Shown: positions 20,582-22,655 of the stretch, piece by piece | How the letters are laid out: each line of letters starts with the position of its first letter | Numbering within the stretch: position 1 is the stretch's first letter | Assembly: GCA_958430865.1 (NCBI GenBank) | Contig: CAUDNR010000787.1 | Coordinates: 1 to 22,655, forward strand | Reading direction: 5' to 3' | Source: Entrophospora sp. SA101 | Lineage: Eukaryota; Glomeromycota; Glomeromycetes; Entrophosporales; Entrophosporaceae | DNA length: 22,655 nucleotides | Translations under genes and position numbers: made by a program | The notes under the pieces: generated by a model | The model's database searches: none | What the model was told of the DNA's origin: nothing | What the model saw: the letters and a program-made list of their open reading frames with translations, nothing else

Positions 20582-20989
20582 TATATATGCAGCCCAGATC
20601 GGTTGGTGATTTTGATGGTAGAAAGTAGAAATTAATTACAGCACTCATTATTAAAAACATAAGTGTAACACCCCTTTACAACATATGTTGGGCATGGACA
20701 ATAGAAAGGGACCAAACGTCAAAAATCATGATTTTGAGTTAATGACATTCTTATATGTAATTCGCCACGAGGATTAATTTTAGCTTAGAAACAATACCCA
20801 TATTACTTAATAAAATTTTGAGATATTTTCTGTTAAAGTTTTTAAAAACAATTGTAAATTACTTGAAATGTAGATCTTTTTTTCCGATTTTCTCAAAATC
20901 ATGATTTTTGACGTTTGGTCCCTTTCTATTGTCCATGCCCCATGTAACCCCTTTATGACAGTGTCAAAATACTTTGGGTTGCATGTATA
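20582..20989. mobile_element. Miniature inverted-repeat element, type A, copy 2 (interrupted)
   Basis: It shares termini (TATGCAGCCCA ... TTGGGTTGCATGTATA) and most interior blocks with 3901-4077. Near its middle, at the position corresponding to ACTACATGTGTAACCCC of copy 1, it is split by an unrelated inverted-repeat element (20688-20941). Confidence 0.8.
20690..20940. mobile_element. Inverted-repeat element, type B, nested inside type A copy 2
   Basis: Perfect 49-bp terminal inverted repeats begin GGGCATGGACAATAGAAAGG and lie at 20690-20738 and 20892-20940. The interior is AT-rich and non-coding. The sequence ATG occurs just outside both ends (20685-20687 and 20942-20944), which could be a 3-bp target duplication if the outermost few bases belong to the element. 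I cannot assign the superfamily. A diverged solitary end lies at 9684-9719. Confidence 0.85.
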
Positions 20990-21683
20990 GATATAGATAT
21001 GAGGTCCTAGTTTTTGTTGATCACAGAACCAACTTACTGCAGAAGTCATGTGATACTACAAATGTTGGGATGATCGTTGAACAATTTCTGGTAATACCCC
21101 GGGTCCTTTTCTGGTTTAAGCATAGTTAAAATTGAAATCTACCGATTAAAATAATTAAAATCAAGCCAAAATCATGTGGCTGACAAAAATACTTTGAAAA
21201 ATGATTTGGAATACCATTTAATATCCTTATTAACAAAGAAAATAACTTGTAAAGAATGTTAATGTTATTTATCCTATAACTTTCTTAGTCACCAAAAATG
21301 AAATATGTAGATTTGGATGTTATGACTGAAATAAACAAAACTCAGAGCAACTTTATTATTAATAAAAGCCCAAACTAAATTCCGCTCAGGAAAAACTATT
21401 TTTTGTTCAGAAGAGAAGTATATTATTAGTATTATTATACAAAATTTGAGGTGATATAAATAAGTGGTGGTATACCAGTTTTTTATGTGGTACTTTTTTG
21501 ATTTTATAATACTCTTCACATATAAATTGCTGATCTTTTTTTTTGAAATTCTTCTTCATAAAATTTCTACTTTAATTGCATCTTGCAGAAATAAGATAGG
21601 GTATGATGTTTCTGAACACATTCCAATTTTAGTAATCTCCCAAAATTTGTGAAAAAAAAATCATGATCCTTGGGCTTGAAGAG
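20990..21683. other. AT-rich region with no supportable gene
   Basis: Open frames at 21289-21519 (minus) and 21464-21652 (plus) overlap each other, are rich in Phe, Ile, Tyr and Lys as expected from AT-rich DNA, and show no domain. I see no feature I can support. Confidence 0.5.
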
Positions 21684-21796
21684 AACTAGTGTTCCATGTT
21701 GCAACCCAAAAAAGGAAACAAAATGGTTGTAAAGGTGGTTGCAATCATTTTTTTATATGATGCAAAGATGGTAGCAACCATCATCAAGAGTTGCAG
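21684..21796. mobile_element. Type C inverted-repeat element, diverged copy 2
   Basis: AACTAGTGTTCC, CCAAAAAAGGAAA, ATGGTTGTAAAGGTGGTTGC and TTTTTTATATG match in order the interior of 5511-5661. Copy 2 has lost most of its terminal symmetry, so its exact borders are uncertain. Confidence 0.6.
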
Positions 21797-22088
21797 CTGG
21801 TATTCTTAGGCATAATCAATTTGGTTTTCATAACAACATAAGATTTTCTTCGCCAGGTTTATCTTGAGGCATTGGAGCTTTCATAATTTAATTTGGTTAC
21901 CAAACATTTTCAACATAATAGTCATGACAATAACAATAAAAAAGATAAAGATAATAGTCATTGAATTAAAGAAAATATATTTTTTCTTCAAGTGAGTTGT
22001 AAAAAAAAAATATTTAAAGTATCTAAATAATTAAAAGATTCTATTTATTAAAGGGTGATCCTATATATACAGGACCCTTCTAATTTGT

Positions 22089-22200
22089 AGGGATGGGAAC
22101 AGTTCGGTTCGGTTCAGTTTATAAACTGCCAGTTTGGCTAGTGAACCGCACTGACTGGCGGTTTACCACCATGGTTCAAACTCAAGTTTAACTGCAGTTT
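22089..22200. repeat. Fragment of a GGTTCGGTTC-type repeat
   Basis: TAGGGATGGGAACAGTTCGG followed by TTCGGTTCAG reads like the terminus of a miniature transposon. A hairpin formed by AAACTGCCAGT and ACTGGCGGTTT lies inside. No matching right terminus (GTTCCCATCCCTA) appears before the window ends, so it is truncated or continues outside. Confidence 0.4.
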
Positions 22201-22655
22201 TATAATTTTATTGGATCTATTTTTATAAAATGAAAATTTTTTTTTTAAAAAACAAATTATTTGTTCTGACAATTAAAGCTATTTTAAACACCACTACTAT
22301 CATCTATTCACTTAATATTTGCTTGTACTTTAAATTGTTTGCATCAATAGCTGGAGTTCCACCTGATCTCTATATCAAGTTGTAGCACTATAATTCAATT
22401 AATTGTGATTGAAATATCTGTTATCATAATTTTCTTTTTTCTTTTATGAACAATAAAAAAATAAACATAGTTAAATTTTATTATCAGGTCCAATTCAAAA
22501 TTTAGGACCACAGCATAAGTTAGTAAGATTTTTAAATAAACTAATATGTAATTTGAATAAAATTAATAATTGAATAAACTAATAAATCAAATAAAATTAA
22601 ATCAAATAAAATTAATAAAATGAACGATTTGAATAAAATTGGTAAATCCAATTCA
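22201..22655. repeat. AT-rich end of window with degenerate AAATAAAATTAA repeats
   Basis: No gene is visible. From about 22530 onward, variants of TTGAATAAAATTAATAA and AAATCAAATAAAATTAA recur up to the window end, giving a loosely tandem, very A-rich block. Confidence 0.5.

Noticed and set aside
20807..21049. Minus-strand frame across the nested inverted-repeat element
   Set aside because: It is made of the terminal repeat of the type B element and of type A sequence, with no sign of coding.
1..22655. CRISPR array, rRNA or bacterial operon
   Set aside because: No regularly spaced identical repeats, rRNA-like sequence or ribosome-binding-site-linked gene strings; the genes have spliceosomal introns.

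Overview
The window is AT-rich eukaryotic nuclear DNA. Its two intact genes carry many short GT-AG introns, Asn- and Ser-rich low-complexity protein segments and AATAAA signals, and large tracts between them are broken transposons. The gene structures, the Tc1/mariner family and a degraded protein-primed-type DNA polymerase element fit an early-diverging fungus, most likely an arbuscular mycorrhizal one (Glomeromycotina, Rhizophagus-like). That placement is an inference from style and protein similarity, not from a marker gene.

Layout. 1-3300 is a decayed two-ORF element on the + strand: a Ser/Asn/Glu/Pro-rich first ORF, then a family B DNA polymerase-like ORF with recognisable motifs B and C. 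3300-6670 holds a TA-flanked miniature inverted-repeat element and a broken multi-exon minus-strand gene. One of that gene's exons is split by a hAT-type element with a perfect 8-bp target duplication, and one of its introns carries a second inverted-repeat element. 6669-7909 is a nearly full-length but frameshifted Tc1/mariner transposon. 8170-10000 holds two small gene relics, a hAT miniature element with a perfect 8-bp duplication, and two inverted-repeat sequences.

10119-17120 is an island of two apparently functional genes on the + strand. The first is SYF1/XAB2, a spliceosome-associated HAT-repeat protein (13 exons, 831 aa). The second is an NAD kinase (5 exons, 698 aa, Utr1/NADK type). 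All exon junctions keep frame and conserved residues join across them. The two genes are separate transcription units with no evident functional link.

17121-22655 is repeat-rich and gene-poor. It holds a deleted Tc1/mariner copy with TA duplications on both sides, a short hAT element with an imperfect 8-bp duplication, and a second copy of the 3.9-kb-position miniature element with a different inverted-repeat element (49-bp perfect terminal repeats) inserted inside it. It also holds a diverged copy of the 5.5-kb-position element. No tRNA, rRNA or CRISPR array was found.

No intact new system is claimed. The most informative observations are the nested and exon-splitting miniature transposons, and the stop-codon pattern (almost all TGA) with CpG scarcity in the decayed polymerase element.
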